Positions 8,057-18,566 of a DNA stretch of 64,000 nucleotides are shown here, piece by piece; within the stretch, counting starts at the first letter, position 1; every line of letters begins with the position of its first letter. Below the pieces are notes generated by a model. The model ran no database searches, was not told where the DNA came from, and was given only the letters and a program-made list of their open reading frames with translations. The stretch is from Rhizobiaceae bacterium. GTDB taxonomy: Bacteria; Pseudomonadota; Alphaproteobacteria; Rhizobiales; Rhizobiaceae. The DNA is taken from assembly GCA_029233925.1 (NCBI GenBank), contig JARGOX010000015.1, positions 98,520 to 162,519 on the forward strand, in the 5' to 3' direction. Made by a program: the position numbers and the translations under genes.

Positions 8057-8497
8057 ATGGATCAATTGACGGGATTGCACCCCGATGCCGTAAAAACGCT
8101 TCAACAGTGGCACCAGATGCTTGAACACAGTGATCTTGGCGGTCTGCCGGACATAATTTCCGGGAATATTGTTTTCAGATCCCCCGCAGTGTTTAGGCCT
8201 TTTGCCGGAAAACCGGCGTTCCTGACGATCATTGATTCAGCCATTCGGATATTTGAGGATTTTCGCTACCTTCGGCAATTTGCCACGCCGGACGGAAAAA
8301 GCGCAGTGCTGGAGTTTGAAGCACATATAGCCGGCACACACCTCAAAGGTATCGACATGATCCGCTTTGACGACAGCGGTCTGTTTGAAGAATTCGAGGT
8401 GATGATCCGCCCAGCCAATGGCCTGGCCGAGCTTGCCCGGCGCATGGGTGAATTGGCAGGCCCAGGCCTTGCAAAAATCCGTTCATCCGGCAGCTAG
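8057..8497 (+). CDS. SnoaL-like / NTF2-fold protein
   Basis: This 146-residue protein resembles SnoaL-like, NTF2-fold proteins: a short helical N-terminus, then segments such as GNIVFRSPAVFRPFAGKPAF and a C-terminal DSGLFEEFEVMIRP strand-turn typical of the cone-shaped fold. The start at 8057 is set by GGAGG five bases upstream. The open frame continues further 5' but runs through the operator. It is followed after 57 bp by the flavoenzyme gene and is probably co-transcribed under PadR control. Related proteins include small isomerases, hydratases and ligand-binding domains; the reaction is unknown. Confidence 0.75.
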   Translation: MDQLTGLHPDAVKTLQQWHQMLEHSDLGGLPDIISGNIVFRSPAVFRPFAGKPAFLTIIDSAIRIFEDFRYLRQFATPDGKSAVLEFEAHIAGTHLKGIDMIRFDDSGLFEEFEVMIRPANGLAELARRMGELAGPGLAKIRSSGS

Positions 8498-8551
8498 CAA
8501 TTTTCAGCCAGCGACCCAGCCAGCCAGACCAACAATCGCGTACAGGATTGA

Positions 8552-10588
<2,037 letters not shown>

Positions 10589-10593
10589 AGCGG

Positions 10594-10625
10594 AACGCGC
10601 CCGGAATAGCTCCGGACGCGTTTTT
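10594..10625 (+). terminator. Rho-independent terminator after the flavoenzyme gene
   Basis: A GC-rich stem (AACGCG-C-CCGGA pairing with TCCGG-A-CGCGTT, one internal mismatch) has a 5-nt loop and runs into a T tract. It starts six bases after the stop codon. Confidence 0.85.
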
Positions 10626-10753
10626 GCTTCTTGTTGTTCTGTGACCTTTGGATCTGCGACTTCAAGCAGGATATCTTCTTGTGAAAACAGCCTTTTGCAG
10701 TCAACAGCCAACAGATTGAATCCGGCGATCAAAACAGAAGACACCCTGCCCGA

Positions 10754-11188
10754 TTAGAGCTGGATCTCCAGATGCGGACGGCCATTGGAGGTTTTTTTCG
10801 GAGACACCCCTGATCCATCGATCACACCATGAACGCGTTGGCGAAAATTCGAGAAACTGTCAAATGTGACCACATCGACAGGTTCGTCAAAATGCAGGGT
10901 GACGCGAAACAGGTTGTTTGCCGGCAAAATCTGCGCGGCAATCACCCGGCCGGTGAAAGCCTGGCCAAGATAGGTCCCGCTTACCCGTTCACCCACGTGG
11001 ACAGGTGTCGTCGGCCTGTTGCTTCCGACCCGCGCAAATAGGGTATTCCAGTCCCTGAAGCCGTATTGATGCGCGATTGCTTCAAGCGCTTTTGAGTGAC
11101 CGATGGTCTGGCCTGTCTCACCCAGGGATTTGCGCAACCGTTTGGCCTGATCCTTGAGTGCTTGCAATGTTGGTAATTCGATAGACAT
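10754..11188 (-). CDS. Glyoxalase-superfamily-related small protein
   Basis: This 144-residue protein has an N-terminal helical motif (LKDQAKRLRKSLGETGQTIG, then HSKALEAIAHQYGFRDWNTL). The motif is widespread in alphaproteobacterial proteins annotated as glyoxalase-related. The remainder is a beta-rich domain (about 65-125) including VGERVSGTYLGQAFTGRVIA. No metal-ligand pattern of a true glyoxalase is clear, so enzymatic activity is doubtful. It stands alone on the minus strand between the flavoenzyme and a VOC protein. The function is unknown. Confidence 0.7.
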   Translation of the reverse strand: MSIELPTLQALKDQAKRLRKSLGETGQTIGHSKALEAIAHQYGFRDWNTLFARVGSNRPTTPVHVGERVSGTYLGQAFTGRVIAAQILPANNLFRVTLHFDEPVDVVTFDSFSNFRQRVHGVIDGSGVSPKKTSNGRPHLEIQL

Positions 11189-11476
11189 GTTTCGCCTCTT
11201 GCAGTTTCCGCACGCCGAAGAAAAACGGTACTCGCATTGCCATCAGTCCGCATGCACTGAAATTGGCGTTAAATGTTCAAAGAGGACTTCACCATGGTGT
11301 GAACCAGCGAGTGGCAGGTGCCCCGACCTTTCCCATGATTTGGTTTGTCGCGGGCACTTTGTCAAGGCCACCCGATAGTCTGGTATCGATGCCGGGCGGA
11401 AAGATTGCCACGATTGGCTGGAATTGCGCATCCGATTCTGGCTGCCTGTTCTGGCCTATGACCATACCAGCGCCAA
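11189..11476. other. Intergenic region
   Basis: This 288-bp spacer lies between two leftward genes. It should carry the promoter of the glyoxalase-related gene. No convincing ORF, hairpin or repeat is visible. Confidence 0.4.
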
Positions 11477-11854
11477 TCATCGGCCCGATTTGAATTCCGG
11501 ATTGTAGATAAGGCCGATGGCATTGCCAAAAGGGTCACTGACCGTTGCGACGACAATCTGACCACCGACATTTGTGGCAGGATCCATGATGGTGGCGCCG
11601 AGCTTGACGAAATGCACAATAGCCTTCGCGAGGTCCTCCACTCCCCAATAGGTCAGGACATTGCTGGTTTTCTCATCTGACGGCATGTCATCGGGCATCA
11701 GACCTAGTTCAAATCCCCCGATATTGAACCCCACATAAAAATGCTCATCGAAATAAGGTGTTTGGTCGAATGCCTTGCCATACCATTTTTTGGCCGCGTC
11801 AAGATCAGCCACCTTGTAGATTGTCGTTCTGAGTCCGAGAATGGAAGCGGCCAT
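11477..11854 (-). CDS. VOC-family (glyoxalase/bleomycin resistance/dioxygenase fold) protein
   Basis: This 125-residue single-domain protein has the VOC pattern: LRTTIYKVADLDAAKKWYGK at the start, FYVGFNIGGFELGLMPDD in the middle, and an end motif VVATVSDPFGNAIGLIYNP with a conserved Asp/Glu region. Two betaalphabetabetabeta units are implied. The start at 11854 is chosen because AAAGGA precedes it. The open frame runs upstream without a ribosome site. The substrate is unknown; relatives include lactoylglutathione-lyase-like and antibiotic-binding proteins. Confidence 0.82.
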   Translation of the reverse strand: MAASILGLRTTIYKVADLDAAKKWYGKAFDQTPYFDEHFYVGFNIGGFELGLMPDDMPSDEKTSNVLTYWGVEDLAKAIVHFVKLGATIMDPATNVGGQIVVATVSDPFGNAIGLIYNPEFKSGR

Positions 11855-12041
11855 GTCATGTCCTTTGATGCTGTAGTGTTGGAAAGAACGCGCTGTCTGC
11901 ATGTAGAAACGCCGAGCCACTGATCGTGCAATAAACCCCGACCGAGACGCAATCAATTTTATGAAGAACGGTTTTCAGACTTGTTATTGAATATTTGCCA
12001 CTCTACGGGTTTTCGATGACTTCCAAAAAGGGCTGCGGGCT

Positions 12042-13037
12042 ATGACCGATATGTCAAAGATCATTCCATCACTCCAACAGATACGAGAAGCCTGCGAGAC
12101 GCTTGACGGACGCCTTGTCGAGACTCCCGTCTTGAACCTCAGCCACGACCCGATTGTTGATTTACTGGGCGGGCATGTTTCAATGAAACTTGAGCTTTTC
12201 CAGCACGCTGGTTCTTTCAAGGCGCGCGGCAATCTGTTGGGGATGGACCGGCTTGATGCCACACAGCGTGCTGCCGGTGTTATCGCGGCCAGCGGTGGCA
12301 ACCATGCACTTGCTGTTTCATGGGCCGCCCAAAAGTTGGCTGTGGCAGCGACAATCGTCATGCCTCGGGCTACGGACCCTCTGCGTATCGAAGGCTGCAA
12401 GGCATTTGGTGCATCGGTTCTGCTGGTCGATGACATTGCTTCGGCCTTTGATCTGATGAACACTAGGGCGGCTAGCGATAGGCTGACCATGATGCACCCT
12501 TTCGAAGGGGAGCACATGACGCTTGGTGCGGCCACCTGCGGCACGGAAATTCTCAATGCGCTGCCTGATCTGGATGTCATAGTCGTTGCGGTGGGCGGCG
12601 GCGGACTGATCAGCGGCATTTCGGCGGCGATCAAACAGGCAAGACCCACCTGCGAAATCATTGGCGTTGAACCGTTTGGTGCCGACAGTCTTTTCCAAAG
12701 CCTTGAGAAGGGGGAACCCGTGCGCATAGGCAAAGTGAACACCATTGCCGACAGCCTTGGATCGCCTGCGGCCCTGCCCTGTTCCTTTGCCATCGCACAG
12801 AAATTTGTCAGGCGGGTCATTCGCATTGAAGACAATGCAATGCTGGAGGCCATGGGCTTCATGCGCGACCATTTGAAACTCATGGTCGAACCGGCCTGCG
12901 CCGCTGCATTGGCGGCTGCGATGGGGCCTTTGCAGGATGAGATCCAGGGCAAAAGGGCTTGCCTTCTTGCCTGCGGCTCCAACATCGGATTGGAGCGTTA
13001 CAATCTGTTGTTAGGCAATCAACAGGCTCGAGCCTGA
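12042..13037 (+). CDS. Threonine/serine dehydratase (PLP-dependent, fold type II)
   Basis: This 331-residue enzyme deaminates threonine or serine to the 2-oxoacid. The PLP lysine lies in HAGSFKARGN (about residue 60). AASGGNHALAVSWAA contributes the substrate loop, and VAVGGGGLISG (about 185) is the glycine-rich phosphate-binding loop. The C-terminal regulatory ACT domain of biosynthetic IlvA is missing. It therefore fits the catabolic or hydroxyaspartate-type short dehydratases. The start at 12042 is the first Met; MSKII at 12051 is an alternative. The flanking genes give no pathway context. Confidence 0.88.
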   Translation: MTDMSKIIPSLQQIREACETLDGRLVETPVLNLSHDPIVDLLGGHVSMKLELFQHAGSFKARGNLLGMDRLDATQRAAGVIAASGGNHALAVSWAAQKLAVAATIVMPRATDPLRIEGCKAFGASVLLVDDIASAFDLMNTRAASDRLTMMHPFEGEHMTLGAATCGTEILNALPDLDVIVVAVGGGGLISGISAAIKQARPTCEIIGVEPFGADSLFQSLEKGEPVRIGKVNTIADSLGSPAALPCSFAIAQKFVRRVIRIEDNAMLEAMGFMRDHLKLMVEPACAAALAAAMGPLQDEIQGKRACLLACGSNIGLERYNLLLGNQQARA

Positions 13038-13269
13038 GCGACCGATCCACCGGCCGACTTGGTGCAAAAATATTACCGAAGTATAGACATGCAGCACGCA
13101 TTGGCTTATGGCGCTGTCGTCCATGAATTCCACCCGCAAGCGGGTTTTCCAACCTGTGGACCGCCATCGACCGTTCCGGCATCCAGACCGGCATGACTTT
13201 GGCGGCATACGGAAAACCCAGCCAGCCAGACTGCTTTCACACAGCACCATTCCTTGCCCGGGAGCCACT

Positions 13270-14043
13270 ATGAAAAATCTCAATGAAGAAACAGTCCTGT
13301 CGGTCCACCATTGGAATGATACCCTGTTCAGCTTCAAGACCACACGCAATGCAGGCTTTCGATTTCGCAATGGTGAATTCACCATGGTGGGGCTTGAAGT
13401 GGATGGCCGCCCCCTGTTGCGTGCCTATTCCATGGCCAGCTCAAATCATGAAGATACGCTTGAGTTTTTCAGCATAAAAGTGCCGAATGGTCCACTGACA
13501 TCCAAATTGCAGCATCTGCAAAAAGGTGAATCCGTACTGATCGGCACAAAACCGACCGGCACGCTGGTGACCGACAATCTTCTACCGGGAAAAAACCTCT
13601 ATCTTCTGGGAACCGGTACCGGTCTTGCGCCGTTTCTCAGCCTGATCAAGGATCCGGATGTTTATGAGCGCTTTGAAAAGATCGTCCTGGTCCACGGAGT
13701 CCGCTTCATCAGGGATCTCGCCTATCAGGACTACATATCCAACGAGCTCCCCGTCCATGAATATCTCGGTGAGATTGCCAGTGAAAAACTGATCTACTAC
13801 CCGACGGTGACGCGCGAGCCGTTCCGCCACAATGGGCGCATCACAGAGTTGATGGAAAGTGGAAAACTGTTTGACGATATCGGTTTGCCGCAGATCAACA
13901 AGGACGACGATCGCGCCATCCTGTGCGGCGGTCCGCAAATGCTGGAAGACACACGCCTCTTTTTCGAAGGACGCGGCTTCACCGAGGGAACGCGGGCCAA
14001 TCTCGGCAGCTTCCTGATTGAAAAGGCCTTCGTCGAGAAGTGA
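13270..14043 (+). CDS. fpr: Ferredoxin--NADP+ reductase
   Basis: This 257-residue cytoplasmic FAD enzyme transfers electrons between NADPH and ferredoxin or flavodoxin. The FAD-binding motif RAYSMASS (about 55) replaces the plant-type RxYS motif as in bacterial Fpr. An NADP-binding segment LGTGTGLAPFLSLI is near 115. The C-terminal ILCGGPQMLEDT region and terminal FLIEKAFVEK match the bacterial subclass with an extended C-terminus. The start at 13270 has GGAG upstream and gives the usual family length. It stands alone, with a 232-bp spacer before it and a long intergenic region after it. Confidence 0.95.
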   Translation: MKNLNEETVLSVHHWNDTLFSFKTTRNAGFRFRNGEFTMVGLEVDGRPLLRAYSMASSNHEDTLEFFSIKVPNGPLTSKLQHLQKGESVLIGTKPTGTLVTDNLLPGKNLYLLGTGTGLAPFLSLIKDPDVYERFEKIVLVHGVRFIRDLAYQDYISNELPVHEYLGEIASEKLIYYPTVTREPFRHNGRITELMESGKLFDDIGLPQINKDDDRAILCGGPQMLEDTRLFFEGRGFTEGTRANLGSFLIEKAFVEK

Positions 14044-14216
14044 AATCCGCGTGCCTGCAACCAAACCACTGGGGGCACACAAGCCGCATTTGCAGCTTCT
14101 GTTTCAATTCGTAAACTTGCAATCGCCGCAGGTCTGTTTCGGGACGCCTGGCTATGCTCGGAACAAAGACCTATGTGCAGCCGCGTTTGAAAACGAAAAA
14201 GATGCTTGATTGACGG

Positions 14217-14244
14217 AAAACACCTCAGTCTTGGGGTGTTTTGC
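14217..14244 (+). terminator. Probable terminator downstream of fpr
   Basis: AAAACACC (14217-14224) pairs with GGTGTTTT (14235-14242), giving an A-rich/T-rich stem typical of a bidirectional intrinsic terminator. It lies about 175 bp beyond fpr. Confidence 0.6.
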
Positions 14245-14391
14245 CAAAGTTCGATGATTATGACCCGTCTGACTGGTTCGGGAGATTTTCCGGCAAGAAG
14301 CGTGTCGCCATGAGATGCAGGTGGTGGCGATACGGGTCATCGGTCAAGACGCGCGCCTCCGTCCGGAGAGCCTTCCGAACCGGCCTCCGGT

Positions 14392-14483
14392 GAGCCCAGC
14401 CTCCGTCGGACGGCGTTGCGTCGCTTGCCCGGCCAACCAGGTCGCGCCGCGCGGCGCGCTTGGCCGACGGATAGGCTGGGCTC
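14392..14483. repeat. Palindromic intergenic repeat (family R2)
   Basis: Outer arms 14392-14409 and 14464-14483 form an 18-bp stem with a 2-nt bulge; the inside is GC-rich and also self-complementary. Read on the minus strand, its core closely matches the last 60 bases of this window (63938-64000), including CGGGCAAGCG and GCGCAACG. It is therefore a dispersed, structured repeat rather than a local accident. The function is unknown. Confidence 0.7.
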
Positions 14484-14719
14484 AACAGATGGGTCCTAAT
14501 CAACGATCTTTGGTATTGTACTGCTGAAGAAGCAGTTTCACGTCGCAATTTACGGATTAATAATCAACTACTGCAAGACTTGGTTTCAAGGCGCCCCGGT
14601 CCAGGTTGCACTGAAACGACCCAAGTCCGGTCATTGCAGCGCTCTGATTGGGCTTGCCGAATAGGCGAAGAAAATATATTTTTATAACTATATGTATTCA
14701 ATGGATAATATTATTCCTG

Positions 14720-15565
14720 ATGAAAAACTATCTGATAAATCTGGATCGAAGCGGGGATCGTCTTGCAAGGATGCGGGAGCGTTTTCATGCGATCGGCCTG
14801 GATTATGTTCGCGTGTCGGCTATTGACGGATGCAACCTTTCTGAGAGTGATATAAGAATATTCCTGAAAGACCGCCGCTCACGGCGATGGAATTACGGTG
14901 AAATCGGTTGTTTCCTCAGCCATCTCAAGACCTGGCAAATCTTTGTCGAATCCGGTGAAGAATTTGCGGCAGTATTTGAAGATGATGCTTTCATGTCTTC
15001 CGAATTGACAAGTCTGCTTACGGGATCTGGCTGGATACCCGAAGATGTGGACATCGTTCGCCTGGAAACCACATTCTGGAAAACCGAGATCAGCGTTGAG
15101 AGGACAAAATTGTCGGGCAAACTTGGTCTTCACAGGCTGCTATCGCTGCACCATGGAGCCGGTGCCTATATCCTGTCAGCCCGCACTGCCAAGTGGCTGC
15201 TGGATAATAATGACCTTTTGCGCACAACCATTGACAGCGCCCTGTTTGATTTTCAGGAGAAATCCTGTCGAAACCTTAAAATCTACCAGGTAAATCCGGC
15301 ACCTGTTTTGCAGGAAACGGTCTACAAATTGCACTTCCAACCGGCTTATGATGCACAATCGCAGATTATAAAGTCTGATTGGGTACCGACACCGGAGTGG
15401 TCACTGAAGCTGCGTAAACTCTGGCGCGAGATCAAACGCCCCTACCGGAAACTCAAAAATGGATTTCAGCGAAAGGCGCGTGAGAACAACAAGCTTTCTG
15501 TGGTCGGCAAAATTGATTTCTACGGAAGAGTGGAAAACAATGCAGAGAAAATCTATCGACCGTAG
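14720..15565 (+). CDS. Glycosyltransferase family 25 (LPS/glycan) protein 1
   Basis: This 281-residue putative glycosyltransferase starts with the GT25 signature KNYLINLDRSGDRL. It has GEIGCFLSHLKTW (about 70) and the acidic, probably nucleotide-sugar/metal-binding motif AAVFEDD (about 90). A HHGAGAYILSARTAKWLL segment is near 155. The basic C-terminus (about 230-280) may contact membrane or lipid acceptor. GT25 members transfer galactose or glucose in lipooligosaccharide synthesis. It is closest to the copy at 16723-17610; together with the copies at 15553 and 18567 and the GT11 gene it forms a glycan island. The start at 14720 follows the family N-terminus; no good ribosome site is visible. 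Confidence 0.85.
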   Translation: MKNYLINLDRSGDRLARMRERFHAIGLDYVRVSAIDGCNLSESDIRIFLKDRRSRRWNYGEIGCFLSHLKTWQIFVESGEEFAAVFEDDAFMSSELTSLLTGSGWIPEDVDIVRLETTFWKTEISVERTKLSGKLGLHRLLSLHHGAGAYILSARTAKWLLDNNDLLRTTIDSALFDFQEKSCRNLKIYQVNPAPVLQETVYKLHFQPAYDAQSQIIKSDWVPTPEWSLKLRKLWREIKRPYRKLKNGFQRKARENNKLSVVGKIDFYGRVENNAEKIYRP

Positions 15566-16413
15566 TGCTGTTCACGATCATTGCTGCTTTCAATATCCTG
15601 TTGATCCTGCAAAGGGCAGTATACGATTTTCCGAACGCATAAATTGAATATATACATCCTGTTGAAATTGCGCGCTTTCCGAAATAACCGCACAATTTCC
15701 CGCCATATTTTGGCAAATCCGCGCATCCTCACTTTGGAATGCAGTTGTTCTTCTCTCTCTTCGTCAAGCAGACTTTCAAGCCCTTGAAAATGGCTGGAAC
15801 CCTCTATCATGCTATCCTGGATACATAAGGCCGGGTCAATCTGGTAAATGTTCAACCTTTTGGAAACACCCAACTCCGGGTTAAAAAGCACCTGATCAAC
15901 TGGATCACACATTAATTCAGTCATTTTCAGCAGTCGCCTGGCTGTCTTCTTGCTCAGAAAATAGCCGCCTGAACCACCATGATGGCTTTTCAGGCAGCCA
16001 ACGCCCCTCCCGAATACGCGCAGTTTTTTGATGTAGGATATTTCAACGACTTTCAGTGTTGTTTCGGCTTTCACCAAGTCCGCATCAGTTGGCAACCAAC
16101 TGTCGTTTTCGAGGAACTTTCCACAGCCGCCAGAAAAATGGATATCATCTTCGGCAACAAATCCCCACTCGTCATCCCCATCCGAGACCAATTGCCAAAC
16201 ATTCCGATGGCTTAAAAAGCAACCGATTTCACCCTTCGCAACGTCAAAAAATCCGCTGCGCAGGTTCTGCAGCCTTGCAATTTCGCCAGCGGGTAATGTG
16301 CTCCCATCAACAGCAACGACGCGGATAATATCCAAATTCAATTTGGCGGTAGACTCGAGAAACCACCTATAGCGCTCTGGAGAACGATCAAGGTTGATGA
16401 CAAAGCACTTCAT
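15553..16413 (-). CDS. Glycosyltransferase family 25 protein 2
   Basis: This 286-residue GT25 protein begins at residue 1 with KCFVINLDRSPERYRWF. It has GEIGCFLSHRNVW (about 80), GFVAEDDIHF as the acidic motif, and SHHGGSGGYFLSKKTARRLL (about 160). It resembles the copy at 18567-19385 more than its neighbours at 14720 and 16723, so two GT25 subtypes alternate here. Its 3' end overlaps that of the convergent copy at 14720-15565 by 13 bp. The acceptor and sugar are unknown. Confidence 0.85.
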   Translation of the reverse strand: MKCFVINLDRSPERYRWFLESTAKLNLDIIRVVAVDGSTLPAGEIARLQNLRSGFFDVAKGEIGCFLSHRNVWQLVSDGDDEWGFVAEDDIHFSGGCGKFLENDSWLPTDADLVKAETTLKVVEISYIKKLRVFGRGVGCLKSHHGGSGGYFLSKKTARRLLKMTELMCDPVDQVLFNPELGVSKRLNIYQIDPALCIQDSMIEGSSHFQGLESLLDEEREEQLHSKVRMRGFAKIWREIVRLFRKARNFNRMYIFNLCVRKIVYCPLQDQQDIESSNDREQHYGR

Positions 16414-16722
16414 TTAATATCAGACCAATGCGGGTCGCCCATGATCGGTTACACCATCTGCTTGTTGCCCGGCTATCCAAACAAGCAAATATGCAACAAC
16501 ATGCAACTCTTGTCGTTTTCGCCACAAAGCGACCGAAACAATCGACATCCCAAGATATAAAATCGAATTTGGTTCTCTTATTCATATTCAGGGACGTAAT
16601 CAGTCAAAAATATTGCGACAGCCAATTTATCTATTCAGAAAATCCAATTAACTTCTTCCAAGGTCATTTTTTCTATCAATATTCTTGCGCCTGAGCAATC
16701 CATCATATACATAAAATTCTAT
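16414..16722. other. AT-rich divergent spacer between two GT25 genes
   Basis: About 310 bases, clearly AT-richer than most of the window, separate divergent glycosyltransferase genes and should contain both promoters. No gene, repeat or hairpin of note was recognised. Confidence 0.45.
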
Positions 16723-17610
16723 GTGTTTTTGCACAAACAAAAGTGCCTGCATTTGAAGTGCTTTCTCATCAACCTGGATCGGAGCTCGCTTCGTCTTGAG
16801 CGAATGGCCGCGCGGTTTCAAGCAATTGATCTGGATTTTACACTGATCCAAGCCGTTGATGGTTACCTATTGGCGCAAAATGAGGTTGATCGATTCGTCA
16901 AGACCCGAAATACACGCCGTTGGAACTATGGTGAAATCGGCTGTTTTCTAAGTCACTTGAAAACATGGCAATGGTTTCTCGAGTCGGGTGAGGAATTCGC
17001 AGCGGTTTTTGAAGACGACGTATTTTTATCGAACGAATTGACCGGCCTTCTTGCCAGTTCTGACTGGATACCGGACGATGCAGACATCGTCCGGCTGGAA
17101 ACGACATTCTGGAAGACCGAGATCAGCGTGGATAAAATCATGGTGACCGAACGATTTGACCTTCACAGGCTGCTGTCTCTACATCATGGAAGTGGGGCTT
17201 ACATCATATCAAAGCGTGCTGCCCGGTTTTTGCTCGACAATCCCGCTTTGTTGCGCTCAACAATCGACAGTACCCTGTTTGATTTTCGAGAAAAATCCTG
17301 CCGCGCGTTGACAATATATCAGATGAATCCTGCGCCGGCGATGCAGGAGTTAATCTATGAGAAATACCTTAGCGAGATTCCTGTTACCGAATCTGAAATT
17401 GCCAAATCAATGCCTGTCCCTTCCCGGGCCTGGGCGTTGCAACTGAGTAAATTACTGCGAGAGATCAAACGCCCCTTTTTAAGCGCCCGGACCCGCTTGA
17501 CGCGACTCATACGGCAGCGCACCAACAGATCTGTGTCTCTCAGAATCAATTTTTCAGGAACAGTTTACGACCGCACGGAACAACTCTACGGTCCATCGGA
17601 CCTGCGTTGA
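16723..17610 (+). CDS. Glycosyltransferase family 25 protein 3
   Basis: This 295-residue GT25 protein has KCFLINLDRSSLRLERM at the start, NYGEIGCFLSHLKTW, AAVFEDDVFL as the acidic motif, and LHHGSGAYIISKRAARFLL. It shares long identical stretches with the copy at 14720-15565 (WNYGEIGCFLSHLKTW, VRLETTFWKTEISV), which indicates a gene duplication. The start is uncertain: the ATG at 16723 adds ten residues relative to its paralogues, while a TTG at 16753 would give exactly the family N-terminus. The C-terminus is basic and may associate with the membrane. Confidence 0.83.
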   Translation: MFLHKQKCLHLKCFLINLDRSSLRLERMAARFQAIDLDFTLIQAVDGYLLAQNEVDRFVKTRNTRRWNYGEIGCFLSHLKTWQWFLESGEEFAAVFEDDVFLSNELTGLLASSDWIPDDADIVRLETTFWKTEISVDKIMVTERFDLHRLLSLHHGSGAYIISKRAARFLLDNPALLRSTIDSTLFDFREKSCRALTIYQMNPAPAMQELIYEKYLSEIPVTESEIAKSMPVPSRAWALQLSKLLREIKRPFLSARTRLTRLIRQRTNRSVSLRINFSGTVYDRTEQLYGPSDLR

Positions 17611-17625
17611 ATTAAGCGGCGGAAC

Positions 17626-18552
17626 CTATTTGTTCAAAGTAATCCATGAGGGTGGCAGGATGTCAGGGTTAATCAGCGACGGATCGGCAAACCATTGCTT
17701 TGGTGCAACAACGATTTTCTCAAGCGAAGGGTTTAACCAGGCGCCCCACCAGGAAAACGTGCTGTTGGCGATCACATGGTGCCTGCAGGCCGTCATCAGA
17801 CGCAGATCTTCATAATTGTGATCGCCGTCATTGTGATCCATTACCCGGATTTCAAACGGAAGATCAAGATTGGCCTTCGCCCATTCGGGTTCATCTGAAA
17901 ACACATAGAAAATTGGTTTTTCCGCCATGCGCTCGGAGATCAAAAGGGCCGCACTGCGATAATATTCCAGCGTGCATATCCCGTGTGCGGCATTGGCCTG
18001 CGGGTTGTCGACATAATCACCGCGTCGAATGTGCAGCGATACGGCTGGTAATCCAGCTATCTCTGCCAACAATTGTCCATTTTCGATATTCGGTTGCGTC
18101 TTGACCGACAATTCGGTGCGGATCTGTTCTTCAAAGTCTGCGAAGTGTTTTTCGGATTGCCAGTAACCGTGCAACCATACATTGCCGCCCACTGTCATGA
18201 TATCCGGGTTGAAATGATTGCCCTTTTGCCTGACCATCCTGGGTGACAGCTTGAATTTCCGCCAGATCAGATAACGTATCCACTGTTTCTTTCTTGGCGG
18301 CAGTTTTCGCTCCGGCAGATCTGTGGAAACAACATTCAGGTGGTGCAAGCCGGGCTTTTGTCCTGCACCGGCAAAAAACTCCCGCTGATCCAAAACAATA
18401 TCAGCATCATTGCGCAAGGCGATCGCGCGCGCGCAGGCGTATTGGAACATCTGATTGCCCAGACCACCAAAAATATGGGCGACCACCTTGTCCCTGCCCG
18501 TCGATCCTTCGCTGACAGCATTTGCAGCCTTTTTCAATCCATCATCCCCCAT
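17626..18552 (-). CDS. GT11-family alpha-1,2-fucosyltransferase-like protein
   Basis: This 308-residue protein has the GT11 hallmarks. The N-terminal segment IFGGLGNQMFQYACARAIAL (about 28-47) is present, as is the GDP-fucose-binding motif SLHIRRGDYV (HxRRxD, about 175). Downstream are FYVFSDEPEWAK and a terminal NSTFSWWGAWL motif. It would transfer fucose, or a similar GDP-activated 6-deoxy sugar, in alpha-1,2 linkage to a surface glycan. It lies between two GT25 genes and shares the minus strand with the one at 18567-19385, only 14 bp downstream, so those two are likely co-transcribed. Confidence 0.9.
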   Translation of the reverse strand: MGDDGLKKAANAVSEGSTGRDKVVAHIFGGLGNQMFQYACARAIALRNDADIVLDQREFFAGAGQKPGLHHLNVVSTDLPERKLPPRKKQWIRYLIWRKFKLSPRMVRQKGNHFNPDIMTVGGNVWLHGYWQSEKHFADFEEQIRTELSVKTQPNIENGQLLAEIAGLPAVSLHIRRGDYVDNPQANAAHGICTLEYYRSAALLISERMAEKPIFYVFSDEPEWAKANLDLPFEIRVMDHNDGDHNYEDLRLMTACRHHVIANSTFSWWGAWLNPSLEKIVVAPKQWFADPSLINPDILPPSWITLNK

Positions 18553-18566
18553 ACATAGCTGCGTGA

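Larger units (their letters stand above)
14044..14719. other. Long intergenic region with terminator and palindromic repeat
   Basis: No gene is supported in these roughly 680 bases. It contains a terminator-like hairpin at 14217-14244, inverted repeats around 14270-14338 (TGACCCGT / ACGGGTCA) and a large palindromic element at 14392-14483. The last 80 bases before the glycosyltransferase are strongly AT-rich and probably hold its promoter. Confidence 0.6.

Noticed and set aside
11984..12985. 333-codon ORF on the minus strand
   Set aside because: It lies wholly opposite the threonine dehydratase gene, whose catalytic motifs are clear; the antisense translation is Ser/Ala/Arg-rich without any family similarity.
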